Assembly (NCBI GenBank): GCA_050875145.1
Contig: JBNMLH010000004.1
Coordinates: 62,001-126,000 of the forward strand
DNA length: 64,000 nt
From: CAG-411 sp050875145
Lineage (GTDB): Bacteria; Bacillota; Clostridia; Lachnospirales; Lachnospiraceae
Reading direction: 5' to 3'
Shown here: positions 42,290-50,249 of the stretch, in pieces
How positions within the stretch are numbered: position 1 is the first letter of the stretch
Layout of the letters: each line of letters begins with the position of its first letter
The notes under the pieces: generated by a model
Seen by the model: the letters and a program-made list of their open reading frames with translations, nothing else
The model's database searches: none
What the model was told of the DNA's origin: nothing
Program-made: the position numbers and the translations under genes

Positions 42290-43918
42290 ATGGGACAGAA
42301 CAGAAAGAATGATAAATGGTGGAAGAATGCAGTGGTATACCAGGTTTATCCAAGAAGTTTTCAGGATAGCAACGGAGATGGAATTGGTGATTTAAGGGGA
42401 ATTATTGACCGAATGGCATACCTTGGAAAACTTGGAATTGATGCAATTTGGTTATCTCCTGTATGTAAATCGCCTCAGGATGATAATGGATACGATATTT
42501 CAGATTATCAGGATATTGAGCCGATGTTTGGATGCGTAGATGACATGGAAGCTTTGATTGCAGAGGCTAAAAAGTATAATATCCGCATTATTATGGATTT
42601 GGTTTTAAATCATACATCAAACAAGCATCGTTGGTTTGAAGAAGCAAAAAAGAGCAAAGAGAATCCGTATCATGATTTCTATGTTTGGAGAGACGGAGAA
42701 GAGGGCGTATTACCAAATGATTGTAAGGCCGTTTTTGGTGGAAGTGCATGGGAATGGGTACCAGAGTTACAGCAATATTATTTTCATCAGTTTTTGCCAG
42801 AGCAACCGGATTTGAATTGGGAAAATCCACAGGTACGAAGAGAAATCTATGATATGATTTTGTGGTGGATGGATAAAGGCGTTGGTGGGTTCCGTTTGGA
42901 TGTTATCGATCAGATTGCCAAAGAACCAGACCTTAAAATTACACAAAATGGTCCGAGACTGCATGAATACATTCGTGAAATGAGCAAAGAAACCTTCCAA
43001 AAGGGAGATTTGATTACAGTGGGAGAAGCATGGGGAGCAACACCGGAATTAGCGAAACTTTACAGCAATCCGGATGGAAGTGAGTTTTCTATGGTATTTC
43101 AGTTTGAACATATTGGACTGGATCAGCAGGAAGGAAAAGAAAAATGGGATTTAGCACCACTGCCATTTTTAAAATTGAAACAAATTCTGACACGCTGGCA
43201 GACAGAACTTCATAATTGTGGCTGGAATAGTTTGTTTTGGAATAATCATGATCTGCCACGTATTGTCTCCAGATGGGGAAATGACAAAGAGTACAGAGTA
43301 GAGTCTGCAAAAATGCTGGCAATTTTGTTACATGGAATGCAAGGAACTCCTTATATTTATCAGGGAGAAGAATTGGGAATGACAAATGTGCAGTATAAAA
43401 TAGAGGATTATCGAGATGTGGAAATCCTTAATATGTATCAGGAACGACTGAAGGAAGGATATGCAAAAGAGGATATTATGCGTTCTATTTATGCAAAGGG
43501 ACGTGACAATGCGAGAACGCCAATGCAGTGGGATGATACGGAACATGCTGGATTTACAGATGGTACACCGTGGATGAAAGTAAACAGCAACTATAAGGAA
43601 ATCAACGCAAAAAGTCAGGTCAATGATCCAGATTCCATTTTTAGTTGTTACAAGAAACTAATCCAACTGCGGAAACAGTATCCAGTATTCGTAGATGGTA
43701 ACTTTACCTTGTTGTTGGAAGACGATGAAAACATTTTTGCTTACCAGAGAGAAAATGCAAATCAGACAATGGTGGTTGTTTGTAACTTCTTTGATAAAAC
43801 CGTAAACATGCCGTTAGAAGAAATGTGCAGGGACATGGAGCTCTTACTTGGAAACTATAAAGAAAGCAAGGATGCATGTATTCTTCGTCCGTATGAGGCA
43901 CGCATTTATATAAAATAA
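42290..43918 (+). CDS. GH13 alpha-glucosidase (oligo-1,6-glucosidase type)
   Basis: The 542-residue cytosolic enzyme belongs to glycoside hydrolase family 13. It starts WWKNAVVYQVYPRSFQDSNG and has NHTSNKH, the nucleophile Asp in GFRLDVIDQI, the acid/base Glu in VGEAWG and the third acid in NNHDLPR. It lacks a signal peptide. Such enzymes cleave glucose from short alpha-1,6- or alpha-1,4-linked oligosaccharides after uptake. AAGGAGG lies before ATG 42290. The divergent AraC regulator is the likely control. A terminator follows at 43964. Confidence 0.93.
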   Translation: MGQNRKNDKWWKNAVVYQVYPRSFQDSNGDGIGDLRGIIDRMAYLGKLGIDAIWLSPVCKSPQDDNGYDISDYQDIEPMFGCVDDMEALIAEAKKYNIRIIMDLVLNHTSNKHRWFEEAKKSKENPYHDFYVWRDGEEGVLPNDCKAVFGGSAWEWVPELQQYYFHQFLPEQPDLNWENPQVRREIYDMILWWMDKGVGGFRLDVIDQIAKEPDLKITQNGPRLHEYIREMSKETFQKGDLITVGEAWGATPELAKLYSNPDGSEFSMVFQFEHIGLDQQEGKEKWDLAPLPFLKLKQILTRWQTELHNCGWNSLFWNNHDLPRIVSRWGNDKEYRVESAKMLAILLHGMQGTPYIYQGEELGMTNVQYKIEDYRDVEILNMYQERLKEGYAKEDIMRSIYAKGRDNARTPMQWDDTEHAGFTDGTPWMKVNSNYKEINAKSQVNDPDSIFSCYKKLIQLRKQYPVFVDGNFTLLLEDDENIFAYQRENANQTMVVVCNFFDKTVNMPLEEMCRDMELLLGNYKESKDACILRPYEARIYIK

Positions 43919-43963
43919 AAAGAGAAAAAACAATTTGAGCATATTGTAGAATGGGGCAATTAG

Positions 43964-43998
43964 GCATCGGGAATAGGATTTTCCGGTGCCTTTTTTAT
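43964..43998 (+). terminator. Intrinsic terminator after the glucosidase gene
   Basis: AGGCATCGG and CCGGTGCCT form a stem with a bulge, followed by TTTTTT. The dispersed 25 bp repeat begins five bases later. Confidence 0.75.
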
Positions 43999-44002
43999 AG
44001 GA

Positions 44003-44027
44003 GCAAGTAGCGAAGTGGATTGCGAAT
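44003..44027 (+). repeat. 25 bp dispersed repeat, second copy
   Basis: This matches 8360-8384 with three differences (GCAAGTAG at the start, GATTGCGAAT at the end). As at 7762-7781, it is preceded by a T-rich terminator-like tract. The rest of the gap to 44106 shows no feature. Confidence 0.45.
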
Positions 44028-44106
44028 CGCATTGACATGAAAAGAGGATACTTTTTTTTTTTAAGTTGTGTTCTGTGGAAAGAATTGTTTCTTATAAATT
44101 GATTTG

Positions 44107-44136
44107 TTGACAAAAAATGCTACAGAAAGGTATAAT
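44107..44136 (+). promoter_or_regulatory. Sigma-A promoter of the TSUP transporter gene
   Basis: TTGACA (44107-44112) and TATAAT (44131-44136) are both perfect consensus boxes, spaced by 18 bp, about 90 bp before the start codon. Confidence 0.75.
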
Positions 44137-44226
44137 AACACTGCTTTTTAAATACAGGTAAAAGGAAAATAGATTGTGAAATAAGAACTTCTTGCAGAGA
44201 AAAAATAAAGATTAGGAGCATACAAA

Positions 44227-45003
44227 ATGAATTGGTTTATCAAACTTATAGTTACATTTTTTGCCGGAATGGGTGCAGGGCTTGGAACTGGATTTGCTGG
44301 AATGAGTGCAGCAGCGGTGATCAGTCCGATGCTTATTACATTTTTACACATGGACCCATTCATGGCGGTAGGGATAGCCTTGTCGTCGGATGTGTTAGCA
44401 AGTGCAGTTTCCGCCTACATATATGGAAAGAATAAAAATTTGGATATAAAAAATGGACTTGTTATGATGGCAAGTGTTTTAGTGTTTACGGTTTGTGGAA
44501 GTTATCTGGCAAGTTTGTTACCTTCTGCAACGATGGGAAGTTTTTCTGTATTTATGACATTTTTACTTGGCGTTAAATTTATTGTAAAACCAGTTATGGT
44601 AACAAAGGAGCGGACACAGAACCGTTCTATGACAAAAAGAATCATACAATCCATTCTTTGTGGTATGGTCATTGGATTGATATGTGGTTTTGTAGGTGCT
44701 GGTGGCGGTATGATGATGCTGTTGATTTTAACGTCTGTTTTGGGATATGATTTGAAAACAGCCATTGGGACCAGTGTGTTTGTTATGGCTTTTACCGCTT
44801 TTACAGGTGCAGTATCCCATTTTGCTATCGCAGGGAGACCGGATTGGTTTGTATGGGGGCTTTGTGTGATATTTACCTTATTATGGGCAAGAATAGCTGC
44901 CAAATTTGCCAATAAGGCTTCTGCTGAAACATTGAATAGAGCAACGGGAGTTGTGTTGGCTATTTTGGGAGTTGCAATTTTTATTTTTTCAAAACTTTCA
45001 TAG
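44227..45003 (+). CDS. TSUP-family (TauE/SafE) membrane transporter
   Basis: The 258-residue protein has seven or eight hydrophobic segments and two similar halves, each with the glycine-rich pattern of sulfite/sulfoacetate exporters (GMGAGLGTGFAGMSAAAVI and GFVGAGGGMMMLLIL). The family moves sulfur-containing anions or organosulfur compounds. The substrate here is unknown. It is convergent with the DAHP synthase gene and shares a two-way terminator with it. Confidence 0.88.
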   Translation: MNWFIKLIVTFFAGMGAGLGTGFAGMSAAAVISPMLITFLHMDPFMAVGIALSSDVLASAVSAYIYGKNKNLDIKNGLVMMASVLVFTVCGSYLASLLPSATMGSFSVFMTFLLGVKFIVKPVMVTKERTQNRSMTKRIIQSILCGMVIGLICGFVGAGGGMMMLLILTSVLGYDLKTAIGTSVFVMAFTAFTGAVSHFAIAGRPDWFVWGLCVIFTLLWARIAAKFANKASAETLNRATGVVLAILGVAIFIFSKLS

Positions 45004-45004
45004 A

Positions 45005-45051
45005 AAAAGTCCCTTTTGAATACCTGTTTGTGGTGAGCAGAAGGGACTTTT
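45005..45051. terminator. Bidirectional terminator between TSUP and DAHP synthase genes
   Basis: AAAAGTCCCTT (45005-45015) and AAGGGACTTTT (45041-45051) pair over 11 bp and give T runs on both strands. Confidence 0.82.
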
Positions 45052-45064
45052 ATGTATACTTTCT

Positions 45065-46099
45065 TTATAATAATTCAGCAATATCAAGGATAAGACGTTC
45101 TGTTTTTTCCCATCCAAGACATGGATCTGTAATGGATTTTCCATAACAGCCTTCCCCGATTTTCTGATTGCCGTCTTCTAGATAACTTTCGATCATAAAG
45201 CCCTTTACAAAGGAACGAATATCTTTGGATAAATGGCAGCTATGCAATACTTCTTTACAGATTCGGATTTGAGCTAAGTAGTTTTTGTTCGAATTTGCAT
45301 GATTGGTATCTACGATAACACCTTGATTTTCTAAATCTCTCTTCTGGTATGCTTCGTACAAATGTTCCAAATCTTCATAATGATAATTCGAGTAGCACTT
45401 TCCGTCCTCTTTCACATATCCTCTTAAAATAGCATGTGCAAAAGGATTACCCGGTGTTTCTACCTCATATCCGCGGTAGGAGATAGTATGTGGAATTTGT
45501 GCTGCTAAAATGGAGTTTAACATAACTTCTAAATCTCCACTGGTAGGATTTTTCATTCCAACCGGAATGCCCACACCACTTGCAGTTAGTCTGTGTTGCT
45601 GGTTTTCTACAGAACGAGCACCTACAGCTACATAGGATAGTACATCGGATAGGTAGCTATGATTTTCAGGGTAAAGCATTTCATCCGCACAAGTAAGCTC
45701 AGTCTCTTGTACAGCACGGATATGTAATTCACGAAGGGAAAGTAATCCTTTCAACATATCCGGATCTTCTTCTGGGTCCGGTTGCAATGCGATTCCTTTA
45801 TAGCCTTCACCAGTTGTTCTTGGTTTATTTGTGTAGATTCGAGGAACTAAAATTAATTTCTCTTCTACAATTTCTTGTACTTTTTTTAATCTGCTGATAT
45901 ATTCTAATACAGCATCTTCACGGTCAGCAGAGCAAGGACCGATAATTAACATCATTTTATCGGATTTTCCGCTTAAAATATCTGCAATAATCTGATCTCG
46001 TTGCTCCTTTACTGCTTTCATTCGTTCTGTCATTGGAAATTTTTCCTTTAACTCATTTGGAGAATACAATTTTCTCTTTATATTCATTTGCATATCCAT
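45065..46099 (-). CDS. aroF: 3-deoxy-7-phosphoheptulonate synthase (DAHP synthase, AroG type)
   Basis: This enzyme joins phosphoenolpyruvate and erythrose 4-phosphate, the first step of aromatic amino acid synthesis. The 344-residue class I (AroFGH) protein has LIIGPCSADREDAV, PRIYTNKPRTT, GARSVENQQHR, GMKNPTSGD, the metal ligand region VDTNHANSNK and MIESYLEDGNQ. The start at 46099 follows AAAGGA on the minus strand. Its 5' region carries a 65 bp hairpin of the dispersed family at 46185-46249. I found no T-box there. Confidence 0.94.
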   Translation of the reverse strand: MDMQMNIKRKLYSPNELKEKFPMTERMKAVKEQRDQIIADILSGKSDKMMLIIGPCSADREDAVLEYISRLKKVQEIVEEKLILVPRIYTNKPRTTGEGYKGIALQPDPEEDPDMLKGLLSLRELHIRAVQETELTCADEMLYPENHSYLSDVLSYVAVGARSVENQQHRLTASGVGIPVGMKNPTSGDLEVMLNSILAAQIPHTISYRGYEVETPGNPFAHAILRGYVKEDGKCYSNYHYEDLEHLYEAYQKRDLENQGVIVDTNHANSNKNYLAQIRICKEVLHSCHLSKDIRSFVKGFMIESYLEDGNQKIGEGCYGKSITDPCLGWEKTERLILDIAELL

Positions 46100-46184
46100 G
46101 CGATTCAATCCTTTCAAGTATATTCATTGTCCGCTGCTATTCACGGCCATTTTTTAAAATTTGTTGATACTGTTCAGAAGGTGC

Positions 46185-46249
46185 GAACTCATATGTGCAA
46201 ATTGTACGTGAGAGCTTGCTCGAGAAGTGCAAATTGCACATATGAGTTC
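46185..46249. repeat. TGTGCAAATTG hairpin family, copy 2
   Basis: GAACTCATATGTGCAA (46185-46200) pairs perfectly with TTGCACATATGAGTTC (46234-46249). On the minus strand the flank GTTCGCACCTTCTGAACAG resembles the flank of copy 3. It lies between the divergent DAHP synthase and putP genes. The gap also has TTCAGAAGGT near 46174 with its complement ACCTTCTGAA near 46344. Confidence 0.65.
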
Positions 46250-46524
46250 ATAGCTGGTAACAGCGTCATGAACAAAATGACCAGCCAAAGTTTATATTTT
46301 TAGTCATTATGTATATTCTGGCATTTTGTGAATGGAACCTTCTGAATAGTTACAATTTGTTGATACTTCATTATACAGACTGCGGATATACTTGTCAAAC
46401 CAATTAAAAGGAAGAAAATAGAAAATACGGTAACAGTGTTAAGTTGAGTTGAGGACATTGATAAGATGCCAGAATAAACAAATTGACGAAAAAGATTCTT
46501 TTTAAATGGGCGATTATAAAATAT

Positions 46525-46554
46525 TTGATATTAAGCATTTAAATGTGATACAAT
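46525..46554 (+). promoter_or_regulatory. Probable promoter of putP
   Basis: TTGATA (46525-46530) and TACAAT (46549-46554) are 18 bp apart, 55 bp before the start codon. Confidence 0.55.
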
Positions 46555-46609
46555 AGACAAGTCTGTTTATTGGCAGGTAAATAATATAAAATAACTAAAG
46601 GAGGATATC

Positions 46610-48136
46610 ATGTCAATTTCTATTTCGTCAATTGCAATATTTGTTACAATTATTTTGTATTTGATTATGATGCTATTGATCGGTTTCAAATTTTCGAAAA
46701 CCAATAATACGGTAGATGATTTTTACCTTGGTGGTAGAAAATTAGGGCCATTTGTTACAGCCATGAGTGCAGAAGCCAGTGATATGAGTAGTTGGTTACT
46801 TATGGGATTGCCAGGTGTGGCATATTTAAGTGGTATTTGTGATGCTTTTTGGACGGCTGCGGGATTAGCCATAGGAACATGGGTGAATTGGCTTATTGTT
46901 TCAAAGCGAATTCGAAGATATAGTCATAAGATTGGAGCGATTACCATTCCTGATTTCTTTTCCAAACGATACAAGGATAAGCAAAATATTTTAACTTGTG
47001 TATCTGCATTAGTGATTATTATTTTCTTTATTCCATATACTGCAAGTGGATTTGCTGCTTGTGGTAAGTTATTCCATAGTTTATTTGGCATAGATTATCA
47101 TGCAGCAATGATTATTTGCGCAGTTATTATTGTCGCATATACTGCATTGGGTGGCTTTCTTGCAGCTTCGACTACAGACTTGATTCAGAGTATTGTTATG
47201 ACCATTGCATTAGTTGTAGTATTGGGCTATGGAACTAGTCAGGCAGGTGGTGTAGATGCGGTTATGGACAATGCCAAAAGTCTTGCAGGATACTTATCTC
47301 TAACTTCTACGCATGATGTGGTTGGTAATGTTGCAAAACCATATGGAATTATTACAATTATTTCTACCCTTGCATGGGGACTTGGATATTTTGGAATGCC
47401 TCACATTTTACTTCGATTTATGGCAACAGAAGATGAGGAAAAACTTACACTTTCCCGTCGAATTGCAACAGTATGGGTTGTGATTTCTATGGCAATTTCT
47501 ATTATCATTGGTATGGTTGGACTTGGTATGTCCAAAGCAGGAGTGATTGATACACTTGTTGGTTCAGAAAGTGAAACGATCATTGTAAGAATTTCACATG
47601 TACTAAGTTCACATGGAGTATTCGCAGCAGTGATTGCTGGCGTAATTTTAGCAGGTATTCTTGCGGCAACTATGTCAACTTCAGATAGTCAGTTATTGGC
47701 TGCGTCATCTAGTGTATCACAGAATATTTTGACTGATTTTTTCCATAAAAAAATGAGTCAAAAACAATCTGTTATTGTTGCCAGAGCGACTGTTATAGTA
47801 ATCAGTCTTATTTCTATTTTCCTTGCATGGGATCAGAATAGTAGTGTATTTCAGATTGTAAGTTTTGCTTGGGCTGGATTTGGAGCTGCTTTTGGACCAA
47901 CGATGCTTTTAGCACTGTTTTGGAAGCGTAGCAATCGAAATGGTGCACTTGCCGGAATGATTGCAGGTGGAGCAATGGTATTTATTTGGAAATATCTGAT
48001 CCGTCCGATGGGTGGTTATTTAGACATTTATGAATTGTTGCCAGCATTTATCCTAGCACTGCTTGTGAATGTTTTGGTTAGCTTGTTAACGAAAGGACCT
48101 TCGAAAGAAGTAATAGAGGAATTTGAAAACATATAA
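46610..48136 (+). CDS. putP: Sodium/proline symporter PutP
   Basis: The 508-residue sodium:solute symporter has about 13 membrane segments and the family patterns DDFYLGGRKLGPFVTAMSA near the N-terminus, the SSF signature region around ALGGFLAASTTDLIQS and GWGLGYFG-like ALAWGLGYFGMPHIL. It imports proline with sodium. AAAGGAGG precedes ATG 46610. The gene is monocistronic by appearance. Confidence 0.92.
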   Translation: MSISISSIAIFVTIILYLIMMLLIGFKFSKTNNTVDDFYLGGRKLGPFVTAMSAEASDMSSWLLMGLPGVAYLSGICDAFWTAAGLAIGTWVNWLIVSKRIRRYSHKIGAITIPDFFSKRYKDKQNILTCVSALVIIIFFIPYTASGFAACGKLFHSLFGIDYHAAMIICAVIIVAYTALGGFLAASTTDLIQSIVMTIALVVVLGYGTSQAGGVDAVMDNAKSLAGYLSLTSTHDVVGNVAKPYGIITIISTLAWGLGYFGMPHILLRFMATEDEEKLTLSRRIATVWVVISMAISIIIGMVGLGMSKAGVIDTLVGSESETIIVRISHVLSSHGVFAAVIAGVILAGILAATMSTSDSQLLAASSSVSQNILTDFFHKKMSQKQSVIVARATVIVISLISIFLAWDQNSSVFQIVSFAWAGFGAAFGPTMLLALFWKRSNRNGALAGMIAGGAMVFIWKYLIRPMGGYLDIYELLPAFILALLVNVLVSLLTKGPSKEVIEEFENI

Positions 48137-48178
48137 ACATTTTCAATTCTTTAAATTTTGAAGATGTAGGTGGTGGAA

Positions 48179-48208
48179 GCGTGCCTTACAAGGTACGGGG
48201 CTTGAACT
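48179..48208 (-). repeat. Dispersed repeat, copy B (reverse of 7728-7755)
   Basis: GCGTGCCTTACAAGGTAC and the following bases are the reverse complement of a slightly diverged copy of 7728-7755. It lies 43 bp behind putP, as the first copy lies behind the S41 gene. Confidence 0.5.
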
Positions 48209-48308
48209 CTTGCACTTTTATAAATAGAGTCTTGTAAAATTTGCAAAAAAATAAGTATAAATAGAGCGAAAGTTAAAGAACGGAAATCGACGTTCATCGT
48301 ATGTTTTT

Positions 48309-48464
48309 TTAACCCCAAAAGGTTTGGAGTTTGCCAAGCGATTGGAAAAGGAATTTGTTAAAATTGAAGAAAAAGCATTGGATGGTTTTACAGAAGCAGA
48401 AGTGTTATGTAAACTGCTATCCAAGGTGTGCAAAAATCTGAAAATACATAATGTGCTCTCATAA
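48309..48464 (+). pseudogene. C-terminal remnant of a MarR-family regulator
   Basis: The frame encodes LTPKGLEFAKRLEKEF, then LDGFTEAEVLCKLLSKVCKN, the typical last helices of MarR proteins, and ends at TAA 48462-48464. The DNA-binding part is missing and no start is present. It is a decayed gene. Confidence 0.6.
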
Positions 48465-48497
48465 TTTACGAATCGAAGAATTCTGAGATAGATTTTT

Positions 48498-48563
48498 GAT
48501 ATACAATGACATTTTCGTAGTGCGTACACGGTGTGTACGACGAGAAAATGGAAGCAGTATATC
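48498..48563. promoter_or_regulatory. Long imperfect palindrome upstream of the YitT-kinase fusion gene
   Basis: Nested arms GATATAC/GTATATC (48498-48504, 48557-48563), CATTTTC/GAAAATG (48510-48516, 48544-48550) and GTACAC/GTGTAC form a 66 bp imperfect inverted repeat centred near 48531, about 70 bp before the start codon. It could be a leader RNA structure, an operator or a small non-autonomous element. Confidence 0.45.
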
Positions 48564-48634
48564 GAAAATATAGCCAGAATGACTCGATTTATGTAGATTC
48601 CGAGAGTACATCATAGTTCTAAGGAGGATGAAAA

Positions 48635-49930
48635 ATGAAAAATTTGAAAGTAAGAGTGCCTATGTATTTTATAGGTCTTTTTATTATGACAATAGGCATT
48701 GCGATTTCTGTAAAATCCAATCTTGGTGTTTCTCCTGTTAGTTCCATACCATATACAATGCAGGTTGTGTGGGGAATTGAGATGGGAAAAGCAACGATTT
48801 TGTTTCACTGCTTTTTGGTTGTGTTGCAAATCTTTTTATTGCGAAAGAATTTTAAGATGATTAATTTAATGCAAATTGGAGTAGGTGTCATTTTTGGATA
48901 TTTTACAACCTTTTGTAATTGGGGGGCTTCCTTTTTACCAACCCCATCTAATCTTGTTGTGCGCCTTTTGATGGTGTTGGTTAGTACCGTATTGGTTGCA
49001 TTTGGTATTTTTTTGTATATGCCACCTAATATCATGCCACTTGCAGGAGAGGGAGCAATGCAAGCAGTATCTGATGTGACGGGAATTGAATTTCCAAAAG
49101 TTAAGATTGGGTTTGATATAACCATGGTCTGCATTTCACTTATTTCTTGTCTGACTTTTATTAAAAGTATGGGAAGTGTTGGAATAGGAACAATTTTGGC
49201 AGCACTTTTAGTAGGAACTGTCTTGGGAGTTATATCCAAACGTTTTGGTGCAGCGAGGGATAGATTGTTATATCCAGAGCAGTTTAAAGAGAATACAATA
49301 AACAATACTGCGCCGGTTGCAGAGCATTATGTGATAACCATTTCGAGAGAATATGGTAGTGGTGGCCGAGAAATCGGACGAATGTTGGCAGAACATCTTG
49401 GAATAAAATATTACGATTTAGATGTGATACATCAGGTTGCTATGGAAAGCGGTGTATCAGAAAAACTGGTAGAGGAAATGGAACAGACGGTAAAAAATCC
49501 AACTGTGCATTCTTTCTATTATTGGTGTACACAATCAACAAAAGAGGAAGAACTTCCAATAGTAGAAAGAATCTTTCATGCGCAAACAAAAATTATAAAA
49601 GAAATTGCCAAAAAGGAATCTTGCGTAATTGTTGGTCGTCTGGCAAATTATATTTTGCGTGAGGAGCCTAATTGCTTTAATATTTTTGTGGGAGCTGAGA
49701 TGGACGCAAAGATAAAGAGAGTTGTTGAACGAGATGGAATAGAGGAAAAAAAGGCAAAGGCAAAAATAGAAAAGGTGGAGAAAGAGCGAGCAAATCATTG
49801 TATGTATTTTACACATAAACACTGGAGGGACTTAAGAAACTATGACGTATATGTTAAGTCAAGTTTCTTAGGTACAGAAAAAACGACAGAGTTCATTCTT
49901 CAAATGTTTAAGGAGAAGTATAATTTTTAG
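48635..49930 (+). CDS. YitT/YczE-like membrane protein fused to a cytidylate-kinase-like domain
   Basis: The 431-residue protein has two parts. Residues 1-210 form five or six membrane helices of the YczE/YitT type (AISVKSNLGVSPVSSIPYTM, MPLAGEGAMQAVSDVTG). Residues 228-431 form a cytidylate-kinase-like P-loop domain (VITISREYGSGGREIGRMLAEHLG, VIVGRLANYIL, ERDGIEEKKAKAKI). Both occur as single proteins elsewhere, and a lone paralogue of the first part is at 52465-53109. The fusion suggests a membrane-linked kinase or nucleotide-controlled transporter; the reaction is unknown. AAGGAGG precedes ATG 48635. Confidence 0.85.
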   Translation: MKNLKVRVPMYFIGLFIMTIGIAISVKSNLGVSPVSSIPYTMQVVWGIEMGKATILFHCFLVVLQIFLLRKNFKMINLMQIGVGVIFGYFTTFCNWGASFLPTPSNLVVRLLMVLVSTVLVAFGIFLYMPPNIMPLAGEGAMQAVSDVTGIEFPKVKIGFDITMVCISLISCLTFIKSMGSVGIGTILAALLVGTVLGVISKRFGAARDRLLYPEQFKENTINNTAPVAEHYVITISREYGSGGREIGRMLAEHLGIKYYDLDVIHQVAMESGVSEKLVEEMEQTVKNPTVHSFYYWCTQSTKEEELPIVERIFHAQTKIIKEIAKKESCVIVGRLANYILREEPNCFNIFVGAEMDAKIKRVVERDGIEEKKAKAKIEKVEKERANHCMYFTHKHWRDLRNYDVYVKSSFLGTEKTTEFILQMFKEKYNF

Positions 49931-49955
49931 AAAAGTCGCTTGTTTTATAGTAAGG

Positions 49956-50004
49956 AAGACGGAAGGTTATCAAGAAATGAAAAAGATAACTTTCCGTCTT
50001 TTGT
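49956..50004 (+). terminator. Intrinsic terminator after the fusion gene
   Basis: AAGACGGAAGGTTATC (49956-49971) pairs with GATAACTTTCCGTCTT (49985-50000) over 16 positions including a G-T pair, followed by TTGTT. Confidence 0.85.
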
Positions 50005-50107
50005 TCTTTCTTTGGTTCTTTAACAACGGATTTTAAATTATTTGTATGATTGTAGCGTTTGCAGGAAAGACTAATGTAGGACCTGTTTGCGAGGGCTGTT
50101 ACAAAAT

Positions 50108-50180
50108 TCAGATTTGTACGGTATATAGTTTCAATCTGGATTTTTTACTCTTTAGGAAAATGTGTCCTATAGAGCAAAAA
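50108..50180 (+). promoter_or_regulatory. Possible attenuator hairpins in the PTS leader
   Basis: CAGATT pairs with AATCTG across about 18 bases and is followed by GATTTTTTAC, a terminator-like form. AGAGC/GCTCT then forms a second small hairpin. PTS genes of this type are often controlled by antitermination, but I could not recognise an antiterminator target sequence. Confidence 0.35.
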
Positions 50181-50249
50181 CGCTCTGCGGGGATGTAATT
50201 GTCCACTTTGTTTTATCCTCGTAGAGAGTATAATAGATTGGAGGTACTT

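Noticed and set aside
43704..44113. Minus-strand frames across the end of the glucosidase gene
   Set aside because: They oppose a well-supported GH13 gene and its terminator, and show no domain.
46100..46609. T-box or other riboswitch upstream of DAHP synthase
   Set aside because: No T-box sequence or terminator/antiterminator pair was found on the minus strand. Only the dispersed hairpin is visible.
48218..48529. 103-codon minus-strand frame behind putP
   Set aside because: It is antisense to the readable MarR remnant and has no start signals.
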